Shown: positions 1 to 6,866, counted from the first letter of the stretch. The stretch is 7,621 nt of DNA from an uncultured Lachnospiraceae bacterium (GCA_902796775.1 CADBQK010000228.1:1-7621), one strand, 5' to 3'. Program-made: numbers and translations. The notes: generated by a model from the letters alone, not told the origin.

Positions 1-13
1 CTTGGGAGGCAAA

Positions 14-107
14 CAAACACCGAGATGAAGCGGATTAGCGTGCAAATACGCGGGAATCGAGGTGTTTGAGAGGAATGCGTAAGCTGCGTAAGCAGCGAAG
101 CAATCCG
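14..107. repeat. Inverted-repeat-rich segment upstream of etfA
   Basis: Several arms are visible. An 8-bp stem pairs 14-21 with 61-68 (CAAACACC/GGTGTTTG) and encloses a small GCGT/ACGC hairpin (38-41/48-51). A perfect 5-bp hairpin with a GTAA loop lies at 83-96 (GCTGC-GTAA-GCAGC). It sits inside a 7-bp stem with one mismatch, 72-78 with 100-106. CGGATT at 31-36 can alternatively pair with AATCCG at 102-107. No T tract follows, so it does not look like an intrinsic terminator. All three frames hit a stop by position 69, so any upstream gene ends at or before that point; I cannot tell in which frame. The compact nested palindromes suggest a dispersed intergenic repeat or a processing/stability element in the etf transcript. 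This is inference, because only one copy is visible here. Confidence 0.45.
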
Positions 108-158
108 TATCATAGATGAAAACTAACCTGAAAAGATATAAAGGAGAATCATAATAAT

Positions 159-1136
159 ATGGGAAATCAGAATTTTTGGGTATTGTTTGAACTTGCCGGG
201 GATGAGCCTGTGCGTGTCAGCCTGGAATTAATGGGAAAGGCTGCTTCCCTGGCGAAGGAGAGAGGCCAGAAGGCAGTTGCGGTCATCATCAGCAAAACTC
301 CGGAAAAAGCGCAGGCAGCTGCTTTTGCGGCAGGTGCGGATACAGTCATCTGCGTGGCACAGGAAGCTTGTTTTGAAACGATGGCCTACATTGCATCCAA
401 GCTGATCGATAAGTATCAGCCGCTTGCTGTATTCGCAGGTGCAACGGCGATGGGGAGCGATGCGGCGGCCCAGATAGCTGCCAGAAGCGGGATCGGCATT
501 GCCTGTGACTGTACAGATGTCGTATTTAAAGAGGATGAAGTAAACTGGATGCGTCCTTCCTATGACGGCCAGTTATATGCTACGATCACGATCGCATCTT
601 ACCCGCAGATCGGTACCTTCAAGGCAGGTATTTTCCGTATGGAAGAGCAGATCGAGGGAGCATCGGGAGAGGTCATTCAGGAAGAGATCGATGTTCCGGC
701 GGGCGTGATCCTTACACAGATGCTGGGATTCAGACCGGATGAGCAGCTGGCAGATGCCAATATCGAAGATGCAGAAATCATTATTGCAGGCGGGCGCGGC
801 TGCGGCTCCCAGGAGGAGTTTGACAAGCTGTATGAGCTGGCCAGTCTGGTCGGCGGAAATGTTGCTGCCAGCCGTGCGGCGGTAGAAGAAGGCTGGGTCA
901 TTAAAGACCGTCAGATTGGTATTACCGGCAAAACCGTCACCCCGAAACTGTATATCGGATTCGGTATTTCCGGTGCAGTGCCTCATATTAACGGAATGAA
1001 GAATTCGGAAGTCATCGTAGCGGTTAATAACGATCCGAACGCGGGTATTTTCAAGTATGCGCACTATGGGATCGTAGCAGATCTGCATGTTGTCGTACCC
1101 GAAATGATCAACCGGTTTAAGGCAATCAAAGGGTAA
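159..1136 (+). CDS. etfA: Electron transfer flavoprotein, alpha subunit
   Basis: EtfA binds FAD and, with EtfB, carries electrons to or from acyl-CoA dehydrogenases in the cytoplasm; in anaerobes it often takes part in flavin-based bifurcation. The protein has 325 residues, normal for the family. The N-terminal alpha/beta domain spans about residues 5-185. The C-terminal FAD domain starts near IIIAGGRG (207-213) and continues through ASRAAVEEGW (237-246), ITGK (255-258), LYIGFGISG (264-272), VAVNND (287-292) and HYGIVADL (302-309). The FAD-contacting Ser238, Arg239, Thr256 and His276 positions are kept. Two usual glutamines are replaced: Ile255 in the QTGK motif and Pro275 in the IQH motif. 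There is no N-terminal ferredoxin domain. The start is supported by AAGGAG at 141-146, 12 bases upstream, a slightly long gap. etfB and an acyl-CoA dehydrogenase gene would be expected upstream, outside the window. The gene is followed by a structured element and terminator. Confidence 0.95.
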   Translation: MGNQNFWVLFELAGDEPVRVSLELMGKAASLAKERGQKAVAVIISKTPEKAQAAAFAAGADTVICVAQEACFETMAYIASKLIDKYQPLAVFAGATAMGSDAAAQIAARSGIGIACDCTDVVFKEDEVNWMRPSYDGQLYATITIASYPQIGTFKAGIFRMEEQIEGASGEVIQEEIDVPAGVILTQMLGFRPDEQLADANIEDAEIIIAGGRGCGSQEEFDKLYELASLVGGNVAASRAAVEEGWVIKDRQIGITGKTVTPKLYIGFGISGAVPHINGMKNSEVIVAVNNDPNAGIFKYAHYGIVADLHVVVPEMINRFKAIKG

Positions 1137-1137
1137 A

Positions 1138-1282
1138 CGGCAGCCTCCGCGAATCCCCGTGGCAGACACGCTTGTGCTCCCACAACCTACGCAGCGGTAC
1201 GTAAGTGTGCATCCTGCCTTTCGGCAGGCTGCGCACTAAGTACCGGCGTGGTTGAGAGGGTCTGCCAGAGGATATCGTGCCG
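1138..1282 (+). other. Long structured RNA element downstream of etfA
   Basis: An extended imperfect hairpin spans 1161-1266. Its arms, from outside in, are 1161-1167/1260-1266 (GGCAGAC/GTCTGCC), 1183-1187/1250-1254 (CAACC/GGTTG), 1189-1192/1246-1249, 1196-1200/1240-1244 (GGTAC/GTACC), 1204-1211/1230-1237 (one G-U pair) and 1213-1218/1223-1228 (CCTGCC/GGCAGG, loop TTTC). That is about 35 base pairs with internal loops. Outer pairings continue with 1144-1147/1268-1271 and 1138-1142/1278-1282. The last pair uses bases that also form the 5' arm of the terminator at 1276-1309, so the two folds exclude each other. It matches no riboswitch or RNA family I recognise. It could be a 3' UTR structure of the etf transcript, an attenuator-like switch, or a palindromic repeat. 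The pairings are seen; the function is unknown. Confidence 0.5.
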
Positions 1283-1319
1283 GCTTGGACATTTTTCGCA
1301 GCGGGCACGTTTTTGTTTT
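1276..1319 (+). terminator. Intrinsic terminator after etfA
   Basis: CGTGCC (1276-1281) pairs with GGCACG (1304-1309). After a G-G mismatch two further pairs (1283-1284/1301-1302) close a 16-base loop. The stem runs straight into TTTTTGTTTT (1310-1319). It would end the etf transcript. Its 5' arm shares five bases with the outermost possible helix of the upstream element. Confidence 0.75.
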
Positions 1320-1346
1320 ACAATTCACAGCAAAGACAGTTATACT
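1317..1346 (+). promoter_or_regulatory. Sigma-A-type promoter for the glycerophosphotransferase gene
   Basis: TTTACA (1317-1322) and TATACT (1341-1346) each match the consensus at five of six positions and are 18 bases apart. Transcription would start near 1353, about 40 bases before the ATG at 1392. The -35 box begins inside the T tract of the etfA terminator, so one transcription unit ends exactly where the next begins. Confidence 0.65.
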
Positions 1347-1391
1347 GTTTCGCAATTACCTGTGATTATTTATAAAGAGGGAGAGGGAAGG

Positions 1392-2546
1392 ATGCAGAAT
1401 AGTGTCGGGTTTTTGCTGCGGCAGTGTGTGAAAATGGGTTTTCAGCACGTGCTGCTTCCTTTTGTTTATAATCTGTACCGGCGCAGGCCGGTCCGGGAGG
1501 GCTCCGTGATACTGGCCGATGCACATCATGACGGACTGCCCTTTTCTATGGCGGCGCTTCGGCGGGAGTTGTATGAATATCCGGAGATGGAGGTTCGGGA
1601 GATGTTCCATGATCAGGAGAGACATGGAGGTTTTTCGAACCTTGTCTTTATGCTGGAGTTTATGCGGGAATATGCGACCACGCAGACCGTCGTGCTGTGC
1701 GACAATTTTCTTCCGGTTTCAGCCTGCCGGAAGCGGAAAGAGACGAAGGTGATCCAGCTTTGGCATGCCTGCGGGGCATTTAAGAAATTCGGTAACGACA
1801 GCAGTCAGGATATTCCGTCGTTTTATAGAGGCAGTGTGACGAAAAACTGGAACATGGTCTGTGTCAGTTCACCCCGGTGTGTGGAGCCCTTTGCCGGTGC
1901 TTTTGGGCTTGATGCCAGAAGGATCCGGCCGGTGGGAGTTAGCAGGACGGATGAGTACTTCAGTGATGAATTCCGCCGGATGTGCCGCAGCCGTTTCCTT
2001 GCAGGAAACCCCCGTGCGATTGGGAAAAAAGTGGTGCTTTGGGCACCTACTTTCCGGGGAAATGCTGCCTATGCAGGTGTGGAAGGAGCAGAGGGGATTC
2101 GAAAAGCAGAGAAGCTGCTGGGGGAAGCATACTATTTTGTCTGCAAACTGCACCCCCATTCGGAAAAGCATCTGCATATGGACACCTGCAGTATGAGGAC
2201 GGAAGAGCTGCTGGCAGCAGCGGATGTGCTGGTGACGGATTATTCCTCGGTCCTTTTTGATGCCATGGCCTGCCGGCTTCCGATCGTGCTGTATGCCCCG
2301 GATGTTGAAGAATATAAGGACAGCCGGGGATTTTATCTGAAATATGAAAGTATCCCGGCTGCTTTTGCAGCAGACGGCGGGAGCCTGGCTCGTGTACTGG
2401 CAGATCCGGATACATATAAGGAGGTCGGGAGTCCCCGATATGAGGCATTTTATAATGCATATATGTCCGGTTGTGACGGGAAGGCCACGAAGCGGATCCT
2501 GCGGCAGATCTGCAGCTGGCAGGGGAAGAAACAGATTCCGGATTGA
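1392..2546 (+). CDS. CDP-glycerol glycerophosphotransferase family protein (TagB/TagF-like)
   Basis: This looks like a CDP-glycerol:glycerophosphotransferase (Glyphos_transf family), which transfers glycerol phosphate to build teichoic-acid-like polymers or decorate surface glycans at the inner membrane face. From the ATG at 1392 it has 384 residues. Family motifs appear in order: LWHACGAFKKFG (123-134, with His125 at the usual catalytic position), RPVGVSRTD (179-187), VLWAPTFRG (215-223), KLHPH (252-256), VTDYSSVLFD (281-290) and the acceptor-side stretch YAPDVEEYKDSRGFY (301-315). It lacks the long N-terminal extension of bifunctional polymerases, so it may be a primase or single-addition enzyme; the acceptor cannot be read from sequence. 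The open frame extends upstream to a GTG at 1248, but that would put the start inside the hairpin and before the promoter. The ATG at 1392 follows a purine-rich Shine-Dalgarno (1376-1389). No other teichoic acid gene is visible nearby. Confidence 0.88.
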   Translation: MQNSVGFLLRQCVKMGFQHVLLPFVYNLYRRRPVREGSVILADAHHDGLPFSMAALRRELYEYPEMEVREMFHDQERHGGFSNLVFMLEFMREYATTQTVVLCDNFLPVSACRKRKETKVIQLWHACGAFKKFGNDSSQDIPSFYRGSVTKNWNMVCVSSPRCVEPFAGAFGLDARRIRPVGVSRTDEYFSDEFRRMCRSRFLAGNPRAIGKKVVLWAPTFRGNAAYAGVEGAEGIRKAEKLLGEAYYFVCKLHPHSEKHLHMDTCSMRTEELLAAADVLVTDYSSVLFDAMACRLPIVLYAPDVEEYKDSRGFYLKYESIPAAFAADGGSLARVLADPDTYKEVGSPRYEAFYNAYMSGCDGKATKRILRQICSWQGKKQIPD

Positions 2547-2644
2547 TCCGGAGAAGACGTTCGGGGAAGCATTCGTTTAGCAGGATGGTATTACGAAGAA
2601 AGCATTACTATAAAAAGGCTTCTGGGTAGGGGCTGGAGACGAGG

Positions 2645-3211
2645 GTGTTAAGTTTGACAGATGATGAGAGGTTTATGCGGGCAGCGATCAAGCAGGCGAA
2701 GAAGGCCGAGGAAATCGATGAAGTACCGATTGGATGCGTGATCACTTATGAAGGGAAGATCATTGCCCGGGGTTATAATAAACGGAAAAAGGAGAAGAGC
2801 ACACTGGCGCATGCGGAGATTGCGGCAATCCGGAAAGCCTGCCGGAAGATGGGTGACTGGCGGCTGGAGGGCTGTACAATGTATGTGACTCTGGAGCCCT
2901 GTCCGATGTGTGCCGGTGCGATCATACAGGCCCGGATGGACCGGGTCGTAATGGCGACGGACAATGCCAAGGCCGGCTGCGCCGGTTCCGTGCTGAATAT
3001 CCTGGAAGAGCCTGGGTTTAATCATCAGACGATTGTGACCAGGAATGTACTTCATGACGAATGCTCTTCGATGCTGACGGGTTTTTTTAAAAAAATGAGG
3101 AAGCGCTGGAAAGCGGAAAAGGAAGAGAAATACGAAGCTTCAGAGGGATCAGAGACAAGGGAAAAAACAGAGACAAGGGAGAAAGCAGAGGGCAGAATGG
3201 AATGTATCTAG
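2645..3211 (+). CDS. tadA: tRNA-specific adenosine deaminase
   Basis: TadA converts adenosine 34 to inosine in the anticodon wobble position of tRNA-Arg(ACG), a generally essential cytoplasmic step. The zinc-dependent deaminase core is complete: HAE at 56-58 (zinc-binding His56, proton-shuttling Glu58) and LEPCPMC at 83-89 (zinc ligands Cys86 and Cys89). The GTG at 2645 has GGAG (2635-2638) six bases upstream. A TTG at 2654 with GAGGG (2641-2645) would give the N-terminus MTDDERFM, closer to typical family members, so the start is uncertain by three codons. The core ends near residue 152. It is followed by a charged, low-complexity tail of about 36 residues containing ETREKT-ETREKA, encoded by an 18-bp tandem repeat. 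A T7A7 run lies just before the tail. The last 10 bases overlap the next gene. No clear terminator separates it from the gene upstream. Confidence 0.95.
   Translation: MLSLTDDERFMRAAIKQAKKAEEIDEVPIGCVITYEGKIIARGYNKRKKEKSTLAHAEIAAIRKACRKMGDWRLEGCTMYVTLEPCPMCAGAIIQARMDRVVMATDNAKAGCAGSVLNILEEPGFNHQTIVTRNVLHDECSSMLTGFFKKMRKRWKAEKEEKYEASEGSETREKTETREKAEGRMECI
3151..3186 (+). repeat. Two-unit 18-bp tandem repeat in the tadA tail
   Basis: AGAGACAAGGGA occurs at 3151-3162 and again at 3169-3180, and the surrounding 18-base units are nearly identical. In frame it encodes two six-residue units, ETREKT and ETREKA. It lies in the charged tail outside the deaminase fold, so unit number could vary between strains without harming catalysis; that is inference. 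Confidence 0.6.
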
Positions 3212-4173
3212 CCGATTATCATACGCATTCCAGGTATTCCTATGACGGATGCGAGGAGATACAGGAGATGTGCAGAACGGCCATACAGGCAGGTCTCTCC
3301 GAGATTGCGATCACAGATCATGTGGATATTTACAGAGGCCTTCCCTTCGGGCAGCTGAAAGATTTTGATGTACCTCAGGATGAGCCGCCTTATGAGTTCG
3401 GGACTCTGCAGGATCCGATGTTTGCCGGGAAGCAGGGTAACGGTCCTGAGTATCTTGCAAAAAGCGGGCAGTTTCTGATATCGATTCCCGGAGGACAGAT
3501 GAAGATGCCGTTTGGCAGGCTGACACAGATTCGCCTCAGGGAGCTGTACGAGGAGATCGCCCGGGCTGCAAAACAGTTTGCAGGCAGACTCCTTGTCAAG
3601 GCGGGCGCCGAGCTTGGACAGCCGCATGTGAATACGGAAGAAGCACGGAAATTTCTGGCGGAGTATCCGCTGGATTTTGTGATCGGATCCGTCCATAACA
3701 TGGACTATGATCTGGATGTTTACTATTACGATTTTTCAGTACTGGATGCAGGTGTTTTATATGATGTATACCTGGATCAGCTGGAAGAGCTGGTACAGAC
3801 AGGGTGTTTTGATGTGCTGGGACATCTGACTTATCCGCTGCGTTATTTGTATGAAAGGACACAGCAGCGTCTGGACCTGAAGCCTTACATCGAGCGTTTG
3901 GAAGCTCTGTTTAAGAAGATCGAATATGAAGGGAAAGGCATTGAACTGAATGTTTCCGGACTGTCGAAAGCGTTTTCCGAGACAATGCCTCCGATGGATG
4001 TGCTGAAGCTGTATAGACAGTGTCATGGTGAGATCATTACCATAGGCAGTGATGCCCATGACCTGGAGCATATCGGAGATCATCAGGAAACAGGGCAGGA
4101 AATGCTGCGGGCAGCAGGGTTTCGTTATATTACTGTATATTCCGGCAGAAAGCCGTCTTTTGTAAAACTGTGA
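3202..4173 (+). CDS. PHP-domain histidinol-phosphatase (HisK/HisJ type)
   Basis: This is a polymerase-and-histidinol-phosphatase fold metal hydrolase. The best match is the monofunctional HisK/HisJ group, which removes phosphate from L-histidinol phosphate, the penultimate stage of histidine synthesis. Metal-site motifs appear in order: HTHSRYS (7-13), TDH (38-40), GAELGQPH (135-142, Glu137), GSVH (162-165), GHLTYP (207-212) and GSDAHD (282-287). At 323 residues it is longer than the usual roughly 270; the extra material lies at about residues 55-112 between the second and third motifs. The ATG at 3202 follows GAGGG (3188-3192) by nine bases and overlaps the tadA end by 10 bases, suggesting translational coupling. 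No other his gene is in view, so the substrate is inferred from family resemblance; another phosphoester is possible. A terminator follows. Confidence 0.87.
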   Translation: MYLADYHTHSRYSYDGCEEIQEMCRTAIQAGLSEIAITDHVDIYRGLPFGQLKDFDVPQDEPPYEFGTLQDPMFAGKQGNGPEYLAKSGQFLISIPGGQMKMPFGRLTQIRLRELYEEIARAAKQFAGRLLVKAGAELGQPHVNTEEARKFLAEYPLDFVIGSVHNMDYDLDVYYYDFSVLDAGVLYDVYLDQLEELVQTGCFDVLGHLTYPLRYLYERTQQRLDLKPYIERLEALFKKIEYEGKGIELNVSGLSKAFSETMPPMDVLKLYRQCHGEIITIGSDAHDLEHIGDHQETGQEMLRAAGFRYITVYSGRKPSFVKL

Positions 4174-4180
4174 CAGGAAA

Positions 4181-4203
4181 AAAGACCTGACCGGCGGGTT
4201 TTT
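4181..4203. terminator. Short A/T-flanked hairpin terminator after the PHP gene
   Basis: ACCTG (4185-4189) pairs with CGGGT (4195-4199), including one T-G pair, around a five-base loop. A preceding A run and a following T run extend the stem and give it terminator character on both strands. It is short, so readthrough is likely. Confidence 0.5.
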
Positions 4204-4228
4204 GACTTAACATCTCTGTAACAAATCA

Positions 4229-4259
4229 TTTACAAAAGTATAAAAAGTGATTGCATAAT
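4229..4259 (+). promoter_or_regulatory. Possible promoter for ldt-dapL
   Basis: TTTACA (4229-4234) and CATAAT (4254-4259) are each five of six to consensus, but the 19-base spacer is long. An alternative -10, TATAAA at 4239-4244, lacks a good -35. The AT-rich 4205-4260 stretch after a terminator is a plausible promoter region. A leader of about 80 bases follows, in which I see no recognisable riboswitch. Confidence 0.35.
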
Positions 4260-4346
4260 CCGTGAAGATGAGATAAACTGATATGGTGCAGCTTAATGGA
4301 TAGATCAGAGTTGTGAACGAGACAAGCGACGGAGGGAAGAGGAAGA

Positions 4347-5615
4347 ATGAAGGAAATGAAGAGAGGGATAGCCGCATTGCTGATCGCGGCGATTATGGCA
4401 GGAACGCCTGGTATCCTGCCTGCAAATGTATATGTGCAGGCAGAGGCGGCTCAGACAGAGACGGAAAGCCAGAGTGAGACACAGAAAGAAACTGCGGCTG
4501 AGACCGAGAAGGAGACAGAAGCTCCTGCGCCCGGAGATGGGTGGAATGCAGACAAGACCATGTACTACAAGGGCGGGAAAGCTCTGACCGGCCTGCAGAC
4601 GATTGGTGAGGATAAATACTATTTCGATAAGAATGGAAAGATCACGACCGGCCTTTTCTCTTATAAAGACAGTACGGGAAACACCCAGACACGTTATTTT
4701 GCAGAGAGCGGTGCGAACAAAGGAAAAATGCTGACCGGCTGGCAGAAGATCTCCGGCAAGAAGTATTATTTTAGAGAAAGTACCGGAAATCTGCAGAAGG
4801 GTCTCAAAAAGATCGACGGTGACTATTACGGCCTGGACGAGAGTGACGGCCATATGCTGACCGGCCTCAACCGGCTTAAGAATAAGGACAACAAAAAGAC
4901 CTGGTATTATTTTAATAAGAAGACCGGGAAGAGAGAGACAGAGTATATTAAGGTCAGCAAGAAAAAGTATTATTATGCCAAGAAGAAAACCGGAGAAGTT
5001 CTTTATGAATTGAAAAAATCCGGCTCTTACTGGAGAGTATACAACATGAAGGGGAAGAGGCTTAAGAATCTGCTGGACACCCCGCTTGATGAAAATCGCT
5101 ATGAGGTAAGGATCAATTCCGGCACGAACGTCGTAACGATCGTAGGCAGGTTCAATGGCGGCAAGTATTCCCTGCCGCTGAAGGCATGGAGATGCTCCAC
5201 CGGCAAGAATCTTTCAACTTCCACCCCGCGCGGGACCTTTACGATCCACAGTAAGTACAGGTGGCTTCTGATGGTGGGCGGTACATACTGCCAGTGGCTG
5301 ACCTATATTGCCCGGAACTGTCTGATCCATTCCGAAATATACCGTACCCGCAACAACAAGAATATGAAGGTCAGCGCGTACAACAAGCTGGGGCATGGTG
5401 CATCCCATGGCTGCGTCAGAATGCAGGCTGTTGCTGCGAAGTGGATCTATGATAACTGCAGAGCAGGCACAAAGATCAAGATCTTCAAGGGGACTTCATC
5501 TAAGGATCCTCTGGGCAAGCCTTCTTTCAAGAAGCTTCCCAGCTGGCATACCTGGGATCCGACTGACCCTACAGCAAAGAAATACTGCAGGAAAAAGCAC
5601 TGCCACCAGAATTAA
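4347..5615 (+). CDS. Secreted L,D-transpeptidase (YkuD) with cell-wall-binding repeats
   Basis: L,D-transpeptidases make 3-3 cross-links between diaminopimelate residues of peptidoglycan stems, or attach proteins to them, outside the membrane. The 422-residue protein has an N-terminal signal (KEMKR, hydrophobic 8-19) with a likely cut after AEA (32-34). A Thr/Glu/Gln-rich linker follows (35-60). Then come about six degenerate wall-binding repeats (about 70-240) with recurring TGL/TGW turns and YYF motifs, for example at 81-93, 130-142 and 171-189. The YkuD domain covers about 250-380: TPRGTF at 293-298, His328, and HGASHGCVRM at 350-359 with catalytic Cys356 and His354. The C-terminal tail carries WDPTDP (403-408) and ends in a Cys/His-rich YCRKKHCHQN. 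Seven cysteines are many for an exported wall enzyme. GGAGG (4331-4335) precedes the ATG by 11 bases. dapL follows after 24 bases with no terminator. Confidence 0.92.
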   Translation: MKEMKRGIAALLIAAIMAGTPGILPANVYVQAEAAQTETESQSETQKETAAETEKETEAPAPGDGWNADKTMYYKGGKALTGLQTIGEDKYYFDKNGKITTGLFSYKDSTGNTQTRYFAESGANKGKMLTGWQKISGKKYYFRESTGNLQKGLKKIDGDYYGLDESDGHMLTGLNRLKNKDNKKTWYYFNKKTGKRETEYIKVSKKKYYYAKKKTGEVLYELKKSGSYWRVYNMKGKRLKNLLDTPLDENRYEVRINSGTNVVTIVGRFNGGKYSLPLKAWRCSTGKNLSTSTPRGTFTIHSKYRWLLMVGGTYCQWLTYIARNCLIHSEIYRTRNNKNMKVSAYNKLGHGASHGCVRMQAVAAKWIYDNCRAGTKIKIFKGTSSKDPLGKPSFKKLPSWHTWDPTDPTAKKYCRKKHCHQN

Positions 5616-5639
5616 ATAGTGCAGGAAAAGGAAATACGA

Positions 5640-6866
5640 ATGTTTCAGATCAATGAGAATTTTTTAAAGCTTCAGGGAAGCTATCTGTTTTCCACAATTG
5701 CCAGGAAGGTAGAAGCATATACGAAGGCCAATCCGGATAAGAGCATCATTCGTCTCGGGATTGGGGATGTAACGCTCCCGCTGTGCCCGGCTGTGATCGA
5801 GAGGCTCCACTCTGCGGTTGATGAAATGTCTCAGCAGGCTACCTTCCGGGGTTATTCCCCGGATTTGGGATATGAATTCCTGCGCAGCACGATCGCCAGA
5901 GAGGATTACTCGCCCAGAGGCGTGGACATCGCAATCGATGAGATTTTTATCAGCGACGGCGCCAAGAGTGACTGCGGCAATATCGTGGACATTTTCGGTA
6001 ATGGGAATAAGATTGCAGTTTGCGATCCGGTCTATCCGGTGTACGTAGATACCAATGTAATGGCCGGCCGTACAGGTGAGTTTGATCCCGCGAAGGGATG
6101 TTTTAACGGTGTGGTCTACATGCCCTGTACAGCAGAAAATGATTTTATCCCCCAGCTCCCCGATGAGACGCCGGATATCATCTATCTGTGCCTGCCGAAC
6201 AATCCTACCGGAACAACGATTCCGAAGAGCGAGCTGCAGAAGTGGGTGGATTATGCCCTGGAAAAGGGTGCTGTCATCCTTTACGATGCCGCTTATGAAG
6301 CATATATTTCAGAGCCCGATGTCGCTCATTCCATTTATGAGTGTGAAGGGGCAAAGCGCTGCGCTATTGAGATGAGGAGCTTTTCCAAGAACGCCGGTTT
6401 TACCGGGACTCGTCTTGGCTTTACAGTCATCCCGAAAGAGCTGACCTGCGGGGAGGTTTCCCTCAACAGCCTGTGGGCAAGGCGTCACGGCACCAAGTTC
6501 AATGGTGCACCGTATATCATCCAGGCGGCCGGTGAAGCGGTTTACAGTCCGGAGGGCAAACAGCAGATCAGGGAGCAGATCGCTTTCTATATGGAGAATG
6601 CAAGAGTCATCCGGGAAGGCCTTGCTGATGCCGGATATGCAGTTTACGGCGGGGTCAATGCCCCCTATATCTGGATGAAGACACCTGGCACTATGACTTC
6701 CTGGGAGTTCTTTGACTATCTGCTGGAGAACGCCGGCGTCGTAGGGACACCGGGCTCCGGTTTTGGCCCTCACGGGGAAGGATACTTCCGGCTGACAGCT
6801 TTCGGAGATGCCGGAAATACCAGAGAAGCTGTAGCAAGGATCAGAGGCATCCAGGTGCAGGTATAA
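5640..6866 (+). CDS. dapL: LL-diaminopimelate aminotransferase
   Basis: DapL is a PLP-dependent fold-type I aminotransferase that converts tetrahydrodipicolinate directly to LL-diaminopimelate using glutamate. It bypasses the acetyl or succinyl steps of lysine and meso-DAP synthesis. In the 408-residue product the N-terminus [18 protein letters not shown] is characteristic of the family. Further motifs are [10 protein letters not shown] (38-47), [10 protein letters not shown] (69-78), NNPTGT (187-192), YDAAYEAY (215-222), [12 protein letters not shown] (247-258, PLP lysine Lys250) and YFRLTAFG (382-389, substrate-carboxylate Arg384). The ATG at 5640 has AAGGA (5628-5632) seven bases upstream. 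A GTG at 5619 opens the same frame but lacks a ribosome binding site and adds seven non-family residues. It probably shares a transcript with the L,D-transpeptidase gene and ends at the strong hairpin at 6923-6962. Confidence 0.95.
   Translation: MFQINENFLKLQGSYLFSTIARKVEAYTKANPDKSIIRLGIGDVTLPLCPAVIERLHSAVDEMSQQATFRGYSPDLGYEFLRSTIAREDYSPRGVDIAIDEIFISDGAKSDCGNIVDIFGNGNKIAVCDPVYPVYVDTNVMAGRTGEFDPAKGCFNGVVYMPCTAENDFIPQLPDETPDIIYLCLPNNPTGTTIPKSELQKWVDYALEKGAVILYDAAYEAYISEPDVAHSIYECEGAKRCAIEMRSFSKNAGFTGTRLGFTVIPKELTCGEVSLNSLWARRHGTKFNGAPYIIQAAGEAVYSPEGKQQIREQIAFYMENARVIREGLADAGYAVYGGVNAPYIWMKTPGTMTSWEFFDYLLENAGVVGTPGSGFGPHGEGYFRLTAFGDAGNTREAVARIRGIQVQV

Noticed and set aside
573..1169. Long minus-strand open frame opposite etfA, and a similar one opposite dapL (6309-6872)
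   Set aside because: These are shadows of well-supported genes. Their translations show no recognisable domain and they lack ribosome binding sites.
1138..1282. 6S RNA, as a long rod with a bulged centre
   Set aside because: It is shorter than Firmicutes 6S RNA, starts two bases after the etfA stop with no promoter of its own, and I do not recognise conserved 6S bubble sequence. Only the overall shape is similar.
1248..1391. Upstream extension of the glycerophosphotransferase reading frame from a GTG at 1248
   Set aside because: It would start inside the 3' arm of the long hairpin and pass through the terminator and promoter. The 48 extra residues do not resemble the family. The ATG at 1392 has a good ribosome binding site and follows the promoter.
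2537..2552. Perfect palindrome TCCGGAT-TG-ATCCGGA across the stop codon of the glycerophosphotransferase gene, considered as a terminator
   Set aside because: The spacer is only two bases and no T tract follows, so it is not an intrinsic terminator. It may be chance.
2586..2614. Possible tadA promoter with TATAAA at 2609-2614
   Set aside because: No sequence at 16-18 bases upstream resembles a -35 box, and there is no extended -10. tadA may be read through from the gene upstream.
5619..5639. GTG start of dapL at 5619
   Set aside because: No Shine-Dalgarno precedes it, and the ATG at 5640 gives the family-typical N-terminus with AAGGA seven bases upstream.
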